A stretch of 64,000 nucleotides of DNA. Origin: Microbulbifer agarilyticus (GTDB taxonomy: Bacteria; Pseudomonadota; Gammaproteobacteria; Pseudomonadales; Cellvibrionaceae). Below, one piece after another: positions 35,111 through 43,175 of this stretch. The translations under genes were made by a program, and so were the position numbers. The DNA lies in the NCBI RefSeq assembly GCF_001999945.1, contig NZ_CP019650.1, forward strand, positions 558,001 to 622,000, in the 5' to 3' direction. A model generated the notes under the pieces. It saw nothing but the letters and a program-made list of their open reading frames with translations, did not search any database and was not told the origin of the DNA. The number at the start of each line of letters is the position of its first letter. Positions within the stretch are counted from its first letter, which is position 1.

Positions 35111-36409
35111 TTACTCTGCGGCGTTTTTATCGAGCTGGTAAACATCCGGGCGAAAATTCAGTAAGCCTTCCTCATCCACCCACGCCGTCCAGTAGACAAT
35201 ATGCACCGGGATTGGCTGGTTCAGCTCTACCGAGCGGGTGCGGCTGCCGGTGGTGAACCTTGCCAGTCGCTCCTGATCCCACTTGCCGGGTTTGCCCTGA
35301 TCCGCGAGGACAATTTGCGCCAGCTCCCGCGGTTTCTGCAGGCGTACACAACCGTGGCTAAAGGCGCGCTGGTTGCGCCCGAAGAGTTCTTTCTTCTGCG
35401 TGTCATGCAGGAAAATGGCTTGTTGATTAGGGATGATGAATTTGAAACGTCCGAGGGCGTTCCCTTCGCCGCCTCGCTGTCGCAGGGCTACGCCACCCAG
35501 ACGCAGGGCGCGCAGGTTGGAGCCGCTGAAGGGCACAGCTTTGCCGCGATTGTTGACTAGCCGGTAGCCCCGGGACGTTAAAGTGCCGGCACCTTTGGGT
35601 AACAGTTCCTTGAGGGCGATACTGCGCGGCACCGTCCAAGTGGGGTTGAATACTACCCGGGTCATGCGGGTGCTCAAGCGCGGTGTCTGGTGCTTGGTTT
35701 TACCCACCACTACGCGCATGCGGTATTGCTCCTGCTCGTTCTCCATCAGGCGCAGGGTGTATTCCGGAATATTTACCACCAGATAGCGCGGCCCCAGATC
35801 TTTGGGGGTTTGCTGCCAGCGTGCCAGATTGGCCTCAAGGGTCTCGAGACGTTTTTTAGGCGGCGTATTCAGTGCGTCGCGGGTGCGTTTATCGACGACA
35901 CCATCGGCGCGCAGCCCGTGCCGGCGCTGGAAGCGTTCTACGCCCTTGCGCAGTTGTTGGTCGTAAAGATCCGCTGTGGACTTTGTTTTGTCGTTTGCCG
36001 CGGCCATGTCGGTCGAAAGAGTCAAATCGCCGTATTGCATCAGCAGGCTGCGCAGTGCTTTGACCCGTTCATCACGCACCCCAGGCGCCAGCGGCTGCCC
36101 CGCAGGCAGCGGTTGCCAGTTATCGGTAGTGCTGAGCGACTGGTAGCGCGCCAATTCTTCACGCATCAACGCGTACTGGCGGCCGTAAGGTGTGTAGGGA
36201 CTGTAAGAAGTGGTTTGGTCAGTGGCTGCGGGACTTGTCGGGGTTGAACGCTCGCGAGTACTTTGGCCGGCCGCGGGGGCCTTCTGTTCCGTCTGATCCT
36301 TCTGGTTTGGTGTTGCTGGTGCAGGCTGATCCAGCGCAATCGTATCAATGGATAGCGACAACAGCATTGCCGCGCTGAAAGTGACTGGATATCCCAACTT
36401 ATTGCCCAT
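35111..36409 (-). CDS. L,D-transpeptidase (YkuD fold) with peptidoglycan-binding domain, paralogue 2
   Basis: A 432-residue periplasmic enzyme. The N-terminal hydrophobic segment (about 6-20) is followed by a Pro/Gln/Thr-rich linker, a PG_binding_1 domain (Q-R-R-H-G-L-R-A-D-G-V-V-D near 165-177) and the YkuD domain with H-D-T-Q and S-H-G-C-V-R (nucleophile Cys354). I chose the ATG at 36409 because AGGGG lies just upstream; the longer frame to 36463 adds 18 polar residues before the signal. It precedes paralogue 1 by 17 bases. A 228-base gap with a hairpin separates it from paralogue 3. Confidence 0.9.
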   Translation of the reverse strand: MGNKLGYPVTFSAAMLLSLSIDTIALDQPAPATPNQKDQTEQKAPAAGQSTRERSTPTSPAATDQTTSYSPYTPYGRQYALMREELARYQSLSTTDNWQPLPAGQPLAPGVRDERVKALRSLLMQYGDLTLSTDMAAANDKTKSTADLYDQQLRKGVERFQRRHGLRADGVVDKRTRDALNTPPKKRLETLEANLARWQQTPKDLGPRYLVVNIPEYTLRLMENEQEQYRMRVVVGKTKHQTPRLSTRMTRVVFNPTWTVPRSIALKELLPKGAGTLTSRGYRLVNNRGKAVPFSGSNLRALRLGGVALRQRGGEGNALGRFKFIIPNQQAIFLHDTQKKELFGRNQRAFSHGCVRLQKPRELAQIVLADQGKPGKWDQERLARFTTGSRTRSVELNQPIPVHIVYWTAWVDEEGLLNFRPDVYQLDKNAAE

Positions 36410-36589
36410 CGCTGACCCCTGTCTGTGCCGGGGCAGCTGGCTTGGCCCCTGATTACCAATCAAATACAGCGCGCGATCTGCGAGCGCTGTGCATTAATTG
36501 GTAATTTGTGACCGGAATGGCGGCAAATACGATTGGGGTATGCGGATTGAGGATGTCCGGCGGTTTAGGAATATAGGGGGCTAAATTGT

Positions 36590-36612
36590 GCCGGGTGGTT
36601 CCTTCACCCGGC
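36590..36612 (-). terminator. Hairpin after the third L,D-transpeptidase gene (weak terminator candidate)
   Basis: GCCGGGTG pairs with CACCCGGC around a seven-base loop, 26 bases beyond the stop of the upstream paralogue. On the minus strand it is followed by ACAATTTAG, without a strong U-run, so it may be an attenuator or a partial terminator. Confidence 0.45.
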
Positions 36613-36637
36613 GGTTTCATGGGCAGTGAGAGAAGTC

Positions 36638-38629
36638 TTAGAACTGGTTTGCGGCGAGGCCGTCCTTGCCGTAGATGTCCGGGCGGAAGTGCATGCGCCC
36701 CTGGCCATCGACCCAAGCTGTCCAGTAGGTCAGGTACACCTTCACGTTCTTGCTCATGCGTACCTCGGTGGTGTCGTCGCCGGTGGTCAGTTGTTCAATG
36801 CGATAGCGACTCCAATCCCCGGGTTCTTCCTGCAGCAGTACCTCGGCCAACTGGCGGGGTTTCTCCAGGCGAACACAGCCGTGGCTATAGTCACGATCGG
36901 TCAGGCTGAACAGGCTCTTGGCGCGGGTGTCGTGCAGATAAATGTCGTCGGAGTTCGGGATCTCGAACTTGATCCGACCCAGAATATTCTGCTCACCGCC
37001 TTTCTGGCGCATCAGGAAGCCACCGGCGGCTGCGCGTTTGAGGTTCTGGGAGTTGAGTGGCAGGTATTCGCCACTGCCATTCACCACGCGGTAACCCAGA
37101 TTTTCCATGCCGTGCGGGTTGGCGCGGGCCTTGGGCAGAATCTCACTCACCAGAATACTGCGCGGTACCGTCCAGGTGGGGTTGAAGACAACGCGGGCCA
37201 CGCGGGTGTTGATTTCCGGGGTCTGATGGACCTTCTTACCCACCACCACATTCATCGACAGCTTGACGCGATCCTGTTCCACATAGTTCAGGCGATATCC
37301 CGGGATATTGACCTGAATAAAGCGGTTGCCCAGGTTGGCTGGCAGTTTCTCGCGGCGACGAATATTGGTTTCGATAATGCGCGCACGGGCGGAAGGCGAG
37401 ATGTTCATGCGCTGGCGGGTCTGCTTGCCAACAATGCCATCTGGTTTCAGGCCGTGACGGATCTGGAAGCGGACCACCGCATTGTGCAGGCGCTGGTCAA
37501 ACTTCTTGCTGTTGATATCGTCACCGAAGCCGTAATAGTCCCCGTACACCGTCAGCATGTTACGCAGGTGAATCACATTCGCGTGCTTGGCGCCGAGCGT
37601 CATCGCCGGCCCGGCGGGCAGCGGACGCCAGCGGCCGGATGCGGCCATATTACGGTAGCGGGCGAGCTGCTCGCGCAAGGCCTGTGCATCGGAGCCAAAC
37701 GGGGTGTTTTCCTCGACATACAAGCCTTCGCCATGGGATGGAGTCAGGCCTGAGCCTTCATCCGACAGGCTGCGGAAGCGTGGCATTACACGCGGATAAG
37801 AGCGGTTTGAGGTGTACGGGCGCGGATAGCTACGGGTGGAGTAGCGAGCGTTGTGGCTAGGCGCGTAGCGAGAGCCGCTGCTGTAAACCTGGCGCCCCTG
37901 GGAGGAGCGCTGGGTGTAATAGCGCGAGCGATTCACCGTTTTGCTGCCGCGGTTGTAGCCGCGGAAATACTGGCGCCCTGATTGACTGCTGTAGCTGTTA
38001 TTGGCGAGCTGCAGTCCGTCAAGCAGTGTGTCGGTGTCACTACGCTGGCTTACCATTTGGAAGCCGCCCTCGGTGGCATTGACCGGGGTGATGTGTTTAT
38101 CGCGCAAGCGTAAACGTGGGTGGTGCTTCGGCGCTTTGGGGCGCAGCTTGTCCAGCTGGGTGTCCTGCGCATAGGAGATAAACGCGTCGGTCAGCAAGAC
38201 GTCGAGTACCGCGGCCATTTGCAGCCGCTGCGGCGTGTCGCGCAGGGTGCGGTCGAAGTAACCCAGGTGATAACGGTAATCCACCATGCTGCTGGGGTTG
38301 CCCGAGCTAGACGCGGTCAGCTGTTTGAGCAGGTCGTTTGCGGTATCGCTGAGACTGTAGTTATCAAACCACAGCAGGCGGTAATCCGTGCGGCGGTAGA
38401 TGCGGCGCACGGCAATTGGATTGAAGATTGGGTCCTGAGCGGGCCAGGCGTCCGGGTTGTTCTCCAGCCAGTTCACCAAGTGCGGGCGCACGGCATTTTC
38501 CGGCAGTACCGGGACCGTTTCTTGATTGGCAGTGAAAGCATAATAGAGGGCAAACACGCACAAGCTGCCGAGAAAAATAAGCGGCAGGGCCGATTTGCGT
38601 TTGCGACGCTCTGGAATGAAATATGACAT
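36638..38629 (-). CDS. L,D-transpeptidase (LdtD/YcbB-like) with long Arg/Ser/Tyr-rich linker, paralogue 3
   Basis: A 663-residue inner-membrane-anchored enzyme. A basic N terminus (P-E-R-R-K-R-K) precedes one TM helix (13-33). Residues about 45-200 resemble the LdtD scaffold domain. A low-complexity Arg/Ser/Tyr/Gly-rich segment (about 211-287) follows. Then comes a PG-binding domain (near 395-407, I-R-H-G-L-K-P-D-G-I-V-G-K) and the YkuD domain with H-D-T-R and S-H-G-C-V-R (nucleophile Cys585). It ends R-P-D-I-Y-G-K-D like its paralogues. The linker is not expected in the family. First gene of the minus-strand L,D-transpeptidase array. Confidence 0.9.
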   Translation of the reverse strand: MSYFIPERRKRKSALPLIFLGSLCVFALYYAFTANQETVPVLPENAVRPHLVNWLENNPDAWPAQDPIFNPIAVRRIYRRTDYRLLWFDNYSLSDTANDLLKQLTASSSGNPSSMVDYRYHLGYFDRTLRDTPQRLQMAAVLDVLLTDAFISYAQDTQLDKLRPKAPKHHPRLRLRDKHITPVNATEGGFQMVSQRSDTDTLLDGLQLANNSYSSQSGRQYFRGYNRGSKTVNRSRYYTQRSSQGRQVYSSGSRYAPSHNARYSTRSYPRPYTSNRSYPRVMPRFRSLSDEGSGLTPSHGEGLYVEENTPFGSDAQALREQLARYRNMAASGRWRPLPAGPAMTLGAKHANVIHLRNMLTVYGDYYGFGDDINSKKFDQRLHNAVVRFQIRHGLKPDGIVGKQTRQRMNISPSARARIIETNIRRREKLPANLGNRFIQVNIPGYRLNYVEQDRVKLSMNVVVGKKVHQTPEINTRVARVVFNPTWTVPRSILVSEILPKARANPHGMENLGYRVVNGSGEYLPLNSQNLKRAAAGGFLMRQKGGEQNILGRIKFEIPNSDDIYLHDTRAKSLFSLTDRDYSHGCVRLEKPRQLAEVLLQEEPGDWSRYRIEQLTTGDDTTEVRMSKNVKVYLTYWTAWVDGQGRMHFRPDIYGKDGLAANQF
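37769..37999 (-). other. Low-complexity Arg/Ser/Tyr-rich insert inside L,D-transpeptidase 3
   Basis: About 77 residues (211-287) dominated by Arg, Ser, Tyr, Gly and Gln, with short repeats of the R-S-Y-P-R and S-R-Y type. It lies between the scaffold region and the peptidoglycan-binding domain and should be disordered, positively charged and periplasmic. Confidence 0.75.
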
Positions 38630-38928
38630 GGTACCTCAGCGATACTGCAGGGCGCCGGTTTACAGTGCGGAAGCCGGGGCCCGATCGTTCATACCTTCCC
38701 AACCTTCGGCGCGCCTCTCCTCGAAAAACCGGTGAAAGTGTTCACCGTCAGCGCACCTGAGTCGAGCATCCCGCGCGACCTTCCTTTTATTAAAGCGAAT
38801 CGAGAGAACGACTTGCGCGTATCTCAACGTCCGCTTGCCTGTGCACTTAAGTATGGCAACAAATGCGAAATTTGCTTGGCGTTAGATTCATTTAATCTTG
38901 TGTCGCTGGCGCGATTTAGATTGTGGCC
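38630..38928. other. Intergenic region upstream of L,D-transpeptidase 3
   Basis: About 300 bases between the NRDE gene stop and the transpeptidase start, both on the minus strand. It has an AT-rich part at 38860-38930 with a small hairpin (AGATT / AATCT at 38884-38898). It presumably carries the promoter of the transpeptidase array. No gene is seen. Confidence 0.55.
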
Positions 38929-39768
38929 TTAGGAGGTGGGTGGATTCAGGCGAAAATGGCGTGCGGAGCCAGTGCGCTGACCATTTTCGTAACCCTGTTC
39001 CCAAAACTGGATGCCGCCGTTGCGGTCAACCGCGACCAGTGAGCTGACACGAGTACCGTAGCCGGCGGCGAGAGGTGTCCCGGCAGGTACATCTCCGTCG
39101 ACGATGTGCACAAAAATTGACGATAGCGCGCTCTCGAGGGCTTCGCCCACTCCGGTATCGGGTAGTTCTGCGCACGGTGCCCGGCGGCTGTCGGCCAGCA
39201 GATTGAGTGCCGGGGTCACAAAGTTGTTCTTATCCAGAGTGCTGGGCAAGTCTGCGGTGAGCTCGGCCAGCGCTGCGCACCCGTGAATGACCTTGGGCCA
39301 GGGGGAATCCGGTGCCCCGTTGGAGATGCCGTGCACGCCCGCGGTAATCGCAAAGGGCTCGTGGCGATTGCCGGCGCACACCAGAGCCGGGTTGCTGTCG
39401 TCGTCGAGCAGGTTGGCATCGAACAGCAGGCTATTGAAGCCCCGATAGCGTGGCCCCTGGATTCTCTGGGCGAAGGCGCAGGGTGTTTGCTCGCCAGTCA
39501 GAAAATTGACCGGAATCTCACCGCGCGACAGCGGTTCTGCCGGGTCCGGTATCTGTGGCTCGCGCATATTGGTGACTGCGGCGACACGTCCGTTCGGTGC
39601 GACACCGAGCCAGGTCCCGCCTGCCTCCAGGTCACGACCTGCCGTGATCGCTCGGTCACGCCAAGGGGCAGCGGTTTCTGTGGCGCGAGCATAGAATTCA
39701 TCCCGATTGGCCAGCACAATCAGTGGGAACTGGGGGTGTTGGCGGTAAGCGATTAGAAGTAGGCACAT
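38929..39768 (-). CDS. NRDE/TANGO2-family protein
   Basis: A 279-residue protein starting M-C-L-L-L-I-A-Y with the signature N-R-D-E at about residues 20-23 (V-L-A-N-R-D-E-F-Y). Conserved features include G-G-T-W-L-G-V near 49-55 and the S-N-G-A-P-D-S-P-W-P-K region near residue 150. The Cys at position 2 suggests an N-terminal-nucleophile arrangement, common to this family. I chose the ATG at 39768 for this reason; the frame extends 150 bases further without homology. TANGO2 proteins are linked to heme or lipid handling in eukaryotes, but the bacterial function is unknown. It is divergent from lgt. Confidence 0.88.
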   Translation of the reverse strand: MCLLLIAYRQHPQFPLIVLANRDEFYARATETAAPWRDRAITAGRDLEAGGTWLGVAPNGRVAAVTNMREPQIPDPAEPLSRGEIPVNFLTGEQTPCAFAQRIQGPRYRGFNSLLFDANLLDDDSNPALVCAGNRHEPFAITAGVHGISNGAPDSPWPKVIHGCAALAELTADLPSTLDKNNFVTPALNLLADSRRAPCAELPDTGVGEALESALSSIFVHIVDGDVPAGTPLAAGYGTRVSSLVAVDRNGGIQFWEQGYENGQRTGSARHFRLNPPTS

Positions 39769-39858
39769 GGAAATTCTTCTCCGGGGCAATCCCGGGCTTT
39801 TACTGACAATAGGTTTCCAACCATAATAACGCCCACTTTTCATAACCGCGGTTTCAGC

Positions 39859-40743
39859 ATGCTGACGTACCCCGAGATCGATCCCGTTGCGGTGGCCATT
39901 GGGCCGCTGCAGATTCACTGGTATGGCCTGATGTATCTTGCAGGCTTCGCTGCCGCCTGGTGGCTTGCCATGCGTCGGGCGCAGAAGCCCTGGTCGCCGG
40001 TGATCAAGTCAGAAGTAGAGGATCTGATCCTATTCTGCGCCATCGGTGTGGTGGTCGGCGGTCGCCTCGGATACATGTTCTTTTACAACTTCAGCGAGTT
40101 GCTGGCCCACCCGCTTAGCCTGTTCAAGGTGTGGGAAGGGGGGATGAGCTTCCATGGCGGGCTGATCGGCGTGATGCTGGCTGCCACTATTTATGCGCGC
40201 AAGATCGGTACAACCTTCCCGGCGCTGATCGACTTTGTTGCCCCACTGGTCCCGATTGGCCTTGGCCTCGGGCGTTTGGGCAACTTTATCGGCCAGGAAC
40301 TGTGGGGGCGTGAAACGGACGGCCCTTGGGGAATGGTGTTCCCTCGCGACCCGGAGTTGCTGGTGCGACACCCTTCTCAGCTCTATCAGGCCTTCCTCGA
40401 AGGGTTGGTACTGTTCGTAGTGCTGTGGATCTATTCCAGCAAGCCGCGTCCGCGCCTGGCGGTCGGCGGCCTGTTTGTCCTGCTGTATGGCGTTTTCCGC
40501 TTCCTGGTGGAGTTTGTGCGCCAGCCGGATGTCGGCATCGAGGTGATGTTCGGATGGATGACGCGCGGCCAGCTGCTATGCCTGCCGATGATCGCGGCCG
40601 GTATCATCATCCTGGTGTGGAGCTACCGCACCCAGCCGCTGCCAGAAGGGCGTGGTCAGGGTGAGGATGGCGACAGTAAGTCCAAGGGCGATAGCGCCAA
40701 GAGTAAAGGCGGCGCGAAACTGAAAAGAAGCGCTGCCAAGTAA
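39859..40743 (+). CDS. lgt: Prolipoprotein diacylglyceryl transferase
   Basis: A 294-residue inner-membrane enzyme adding diacylglyceryl to the lipobox Cys of prolipoproteins. The Lgt signature G-R-L-G-N-F-I-G-Q-E-L-W-G-R near residue 140 and H-P-S-Q-L-Y-Q-A near residue 174 are present, with seven hydrophobic segments. The C-terminal tail is Lys/Ser/Gly-rich and longer than usual (about 30 residues). It is followed by thyA 24 bases later, the conserved lgt-thyA order. Confidence 0.96.
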   Translation: MLTYPEIDPVAVAIGPLQIHWYGLMYLAGFAAAWWLAMRRAQKPWSPVIKSEVEDLILFCAIGVVVGGRLGYMFFYNFSELLAHPLSLFKVWEGGMSFHGGLIGVMLAATIYARKIGTTFPALIDFVAPLVPIGLGLGRLGNFIGQELWGRETDGPWGMVFPRDPELLVRHPSQLYQAFLEGLVLFVVLWIYSSKPRPRLAVGGLFVLLYGVFRFLVEFVRQPDVGIEVMFGWMTRGQLLCLPMIAAGIIILVWSYRTQPLPEGRGQGEDGDSKSKGDSAKSKGGAKLKRSAAK

Positions 40744-40767
40744 GTGATTTTAAGAATACGCAATTAG

Positions 40768-41601
40768 ATGAAACAATATCTCGAATTGATGCGCCATGTG
40801 CGCGACAACGGCACGCTGAAGAGCGACCGCACCGGTACAGGCACCCGCAGTGTATTCGGTTATCAGATGCGCTTTGACCTGTCGGAAGGTTTTCCGCTGG
40901 TCACCACCAAAAAGTGCCACTTGCGCTCCATCATTCACGAGCTGCTGTGGTTCCTGAAAGGCGATACCAGCATCGGTTACCTGAAGGACAATGGGGTGCG
41001 TATCTGGGATGAATGGGCCACCGAAGAGGGTGATTTGGGGCCGGTGTACGGTTACCAGTGGCGCTCCTGGCCCACCGCGGACGGACGGCATATCGACCAG
41101 ATCAAAGATCTGGTGCAGCAGCTAAAGACTCGTCCGGATTCCCGTCGTCTCATCGTCAGTGCCTGGAATCCCTCCGATTTGCCCGATGAAGGGGTTTCGC
41201 CGAGCGCGAATGCAGAGGCCGGCAAAATGGCGCTGGCCCCCTGTCACGCGCTGTTTCAGTTCTATGTGGCGGACGGCAAGTTGTCCTGTCAGCTGTACCA
41301 ACGCAGTGCCGATATTTTCCTCGGCGTACCGTTCAATATTGCCTCCTACAGCTTGCTTACGCTGATGCTGGCCCAGGTCTGTGGCCTGCAGCCCGGTGAC
41401 TTTGTTCACACTTTTGGTGATGCGCACCTGTATTCCAACCATTCGGAGCAGGTAGAAGAGCAGCTTTCCCGTCAGCCCTTGCCGAAGCCGCAAATGGTGC
41501 TGAATCCAGAGGTGAAGGACCTTTTTGAGTTCCGTTTTGAGGACTTTGAGCTGAAGGGCTACGAGGCCTATCCCCATATTCCCGCGCCGGTGGCGGTGTG
41601 A
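40768..41601 (+). CDS. thyA: Thymidylate synthase
   Basis: A 277-residue enzyme making dTMP from dUMP with methylene-THF. The catalytic Cys lies in [12 protein letters not shown]. The nucleotide site [17 protein letters not shown] is intact. Compared with E. coli ThyA (264 residues) it has a roughly 13-residue insertion just before the active-site Cys ([13 protein letters not shown]). The stop overlaps the folA start. Confidence 0.97.
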   Translation: MKQYLELMRHVRDNGTLKSDRTGTGTRSVFGYQMRFDLSEGFPLVTTKKCHLRSIIHELLWFLKGDTSIGYLKDNGVRIWDEWATEEGDLGPVYGYQWRSWPTADGRHIDQIKDLVQQLKTRPDSRRLIVSAWNPSDLPDEGVSPSANAEAGKMALAPCHALFQFYVADGKLSCQLYQRSADIFLGVPFNIASYSLLTLMLAQVCGLQPGDFVHTFGDAHLYSNHSEQVEEQLSRQPLPKPQMVLNPEVKDLFEFRFEDFELKGYEAYPHIPAPVAV

Positions 41602-42119
41602 TGGCGGAGTCAAAGACCCCTATTGCCATGATCGTGGCGATGGCGCGCAACGGCGCTATCGGCCGCGAGAACACCCTGCCTTGGAGTATCTCTGGGGACC
41701 TGCAGTTTTTCAAGCGCACCACCCTGGGCAAGCCTGTAGTGATGGGGCGCAAGACCTTCGAATCCATCGGGCGCCCGCTGCCCGGTCGGCAGAATATTGT
41801 TATCACCCGCAACAGCGCGTGGCGCGCTGATGGTGTAGAGGTGGTTTCCTCGCTGGAAGCGGCTATCGCTCTGGCAGAAACCGCTGCACAGCAGGCGGGG
41901 GCGAGTGAGTTGATGGTCATTGGTGGGGCTGAGATCTACCGCCAGGCTCTGCCGCTTGCCCAGCGCCTGTATGTGACGGAGGTGGATGCTGAAGTCGACG
42001 GGGACGCGTTCTTCCCGAATATTGATAACACCTGGAAAGAGGCCTCCCGGGACTGTTACCCGGCCTCGGAACGGGATGAATACAACTACTGCTTAGTCCA
42101 GTACGACAGGTTTATTTAA
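41601..42119 (+). CDS. folA: Dihydrofolate reductase
   Basis: A 172-residue enzyme that regenerates THF after thymidylate synthesis. Motifs: I-A-M-I-V-A-M-A-R-N-G-A-I-G at the N terminus, L-P-W-S-I-S-G-D-L-Q-F-F-K near 29-41, G-R-K-T-F-E-S-I-G-R-P-L-P-G-R and V-I-G-G-A-E-I-Y. The ATG at 41601 shares its A with the thyA stop; a GTG three bases earlier is also possible. Direct translational coupling to thyA makes functional sense. Confidence 0.96.
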   Translation: MAESKTPIAMIVAMARNGAIGRENTLPWSISGDLQFFKRTTLGKPVVMGRKTFESIGRPLPGRQNIVITRNSAWRADGVEVVSSLEAAIALAETAAQQAGASELMVIGGAEIYRQALPLAQRLYVTEVDAEVDGDAFFPNIDNTWKEASRDCYPASERDEYNYCLVQYDRFI

Positions 42120-42392
42120 ATACAATTTGACCAAAAAACACTCTTTCGGGTAGATTTGGTTAAATGTTGTACAGAGTAAATAGCTGCAAATGTGTGCATC
42201 AACCCCGCGGGTGTTACCCGGGTGTTACCGTGCTACACAGGCGGGCCGACGTAGTCAATCGGCATTTGAATAATCAAATCGGCTGTTTACAATGTGCGGC
42301 TCTTAGCTGTCTTCAAACCAATAAACTACCGCGTTGTGGCAGCTAATCCATCGCGACCATGTTGTGAAATATTGAACCCACTGGGGGGTCTA
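42120..42392. other. Promoter region of the TonB-system operon
   Basis: About 270 bases. It contains an inverted repeat TTTGA-ATAA-TCAAA (42265-42278) flanked on both sides by ATCGGC as a direct repeat, a possible regulator site. I looked for a Fur-box-like sequence and did not see one. Confidence 0.5.
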
Positions 42393-43175
42393 ATGAAAAC
42401 CAAGCGATTCATGGCTGTGGCGCTGACCACTGCGCTGTCTGCCGGCGCACTGTACGGTAGCGTAGCCACTGCGGATACAATCGACACCGTTCTAAAGGTT
42501 GGCCAGCAGAAAACTGCCGCCGCAACTGCATCTCAAAAGCGCATCGACAAGATCGCTCAGGAAACCTCTGACCTGCTTCAGCAGTTCAAAGTAGTAAACA
42601 AAGAGATCGACGGTCTGCGTGTATACAACCGTCAGCTCGAAAAGCAGCTGGCTAACCAGTTGACCGTGATCAATGACCTCGACGAGTCCATCGATCAAGT
42701 AACTGTTATTGAGCGTCAGATTCAGCCGCTAATCCTGCGCATGCTGGACGGCCTGGAGCAGTTCATCGAACTGGACGCACCCTTCAAGCTGGCTGATCGT
42801 AAAGCCAACCTGGAAGCGGTTAAGAACAATATGGACCGTTCCGATATCACTGTAGCGGAGAAATTCCGTCAGGTGCTGGAACTTTACAACTTCGAATCCG
42901 AATACGCGCGTAAGATCGACAGCTACGGCGACACCCTGAACGTGAACGGTCAGGACCGCGAAGTAAACGTACTGCAGATCGGTCGTATTGCTCTGGTCGC
43001 TCAGACTACCGACTCCAAAATCTCCCTGGCCTATGACAAAGAGCAGAAAGCTTGGGTTGAGATCGATTCCGGTGACTACCGCCGCGCGATCATGGAAGGT
43101 CTGAAGATCGCCAAGAAGCAGGCCACTCAAGCAATCATGACTATGCCGATCCCGGCTCCGGAGGCTGCACAATGA
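42393..43175 (+). CDS. DUF3450 periplasmic coiled-coil protein of the TonB system
   Basis: A 260-residue exported protein. A Sec signal peptide (about 1-27, ending V-A-T-A) precedes a helical, coiled-coil-forming domain (about 30-130; repeated Q-x-x-K/E heptads). A compact C-terminal part holds V-L-Q-I-G-R-I-A-L-V-A-Q-T-T-D near 195-210. DUF3450 genes occur at the head of ttpC-exbB-exbD-tonB operons in Vibrio and related bacteria. Its stop overlaps the next start. Codon use is strongly biased toward CTG, CGT, AAC and GGT, which suggests high expression. Confidence 0.9.
   Translation: MKTKRFMAVALTTALSAGALYGSVATADTIDTVLKVGQQKTAAATASQKRIDKIAQETSDLLQQFKVVNKEIDGLRVYNRQLEKQLANQLTVINDLDESIDQVTVIERQIQPLILRMLDGLEQFIELDAPFKLADRKANLEAVKNNMDRSDITVAEKFRQVLELYNFESEYARKIDSYGDTLNVNGQDREVNVLQIGRIALVAQTTDSKISLAYDKEQKAWVEIDSGDYRRAIMEGLKIAKKQATQAIMTMPIPAPEAAQ

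Noticed and set aside
42120..42392. Possible Fur box before the TonB operon
   Set aside because: No GATAATGATAATCATTATC-like sequence; only a short TTTGA/TCAAA inverted repeat was found.
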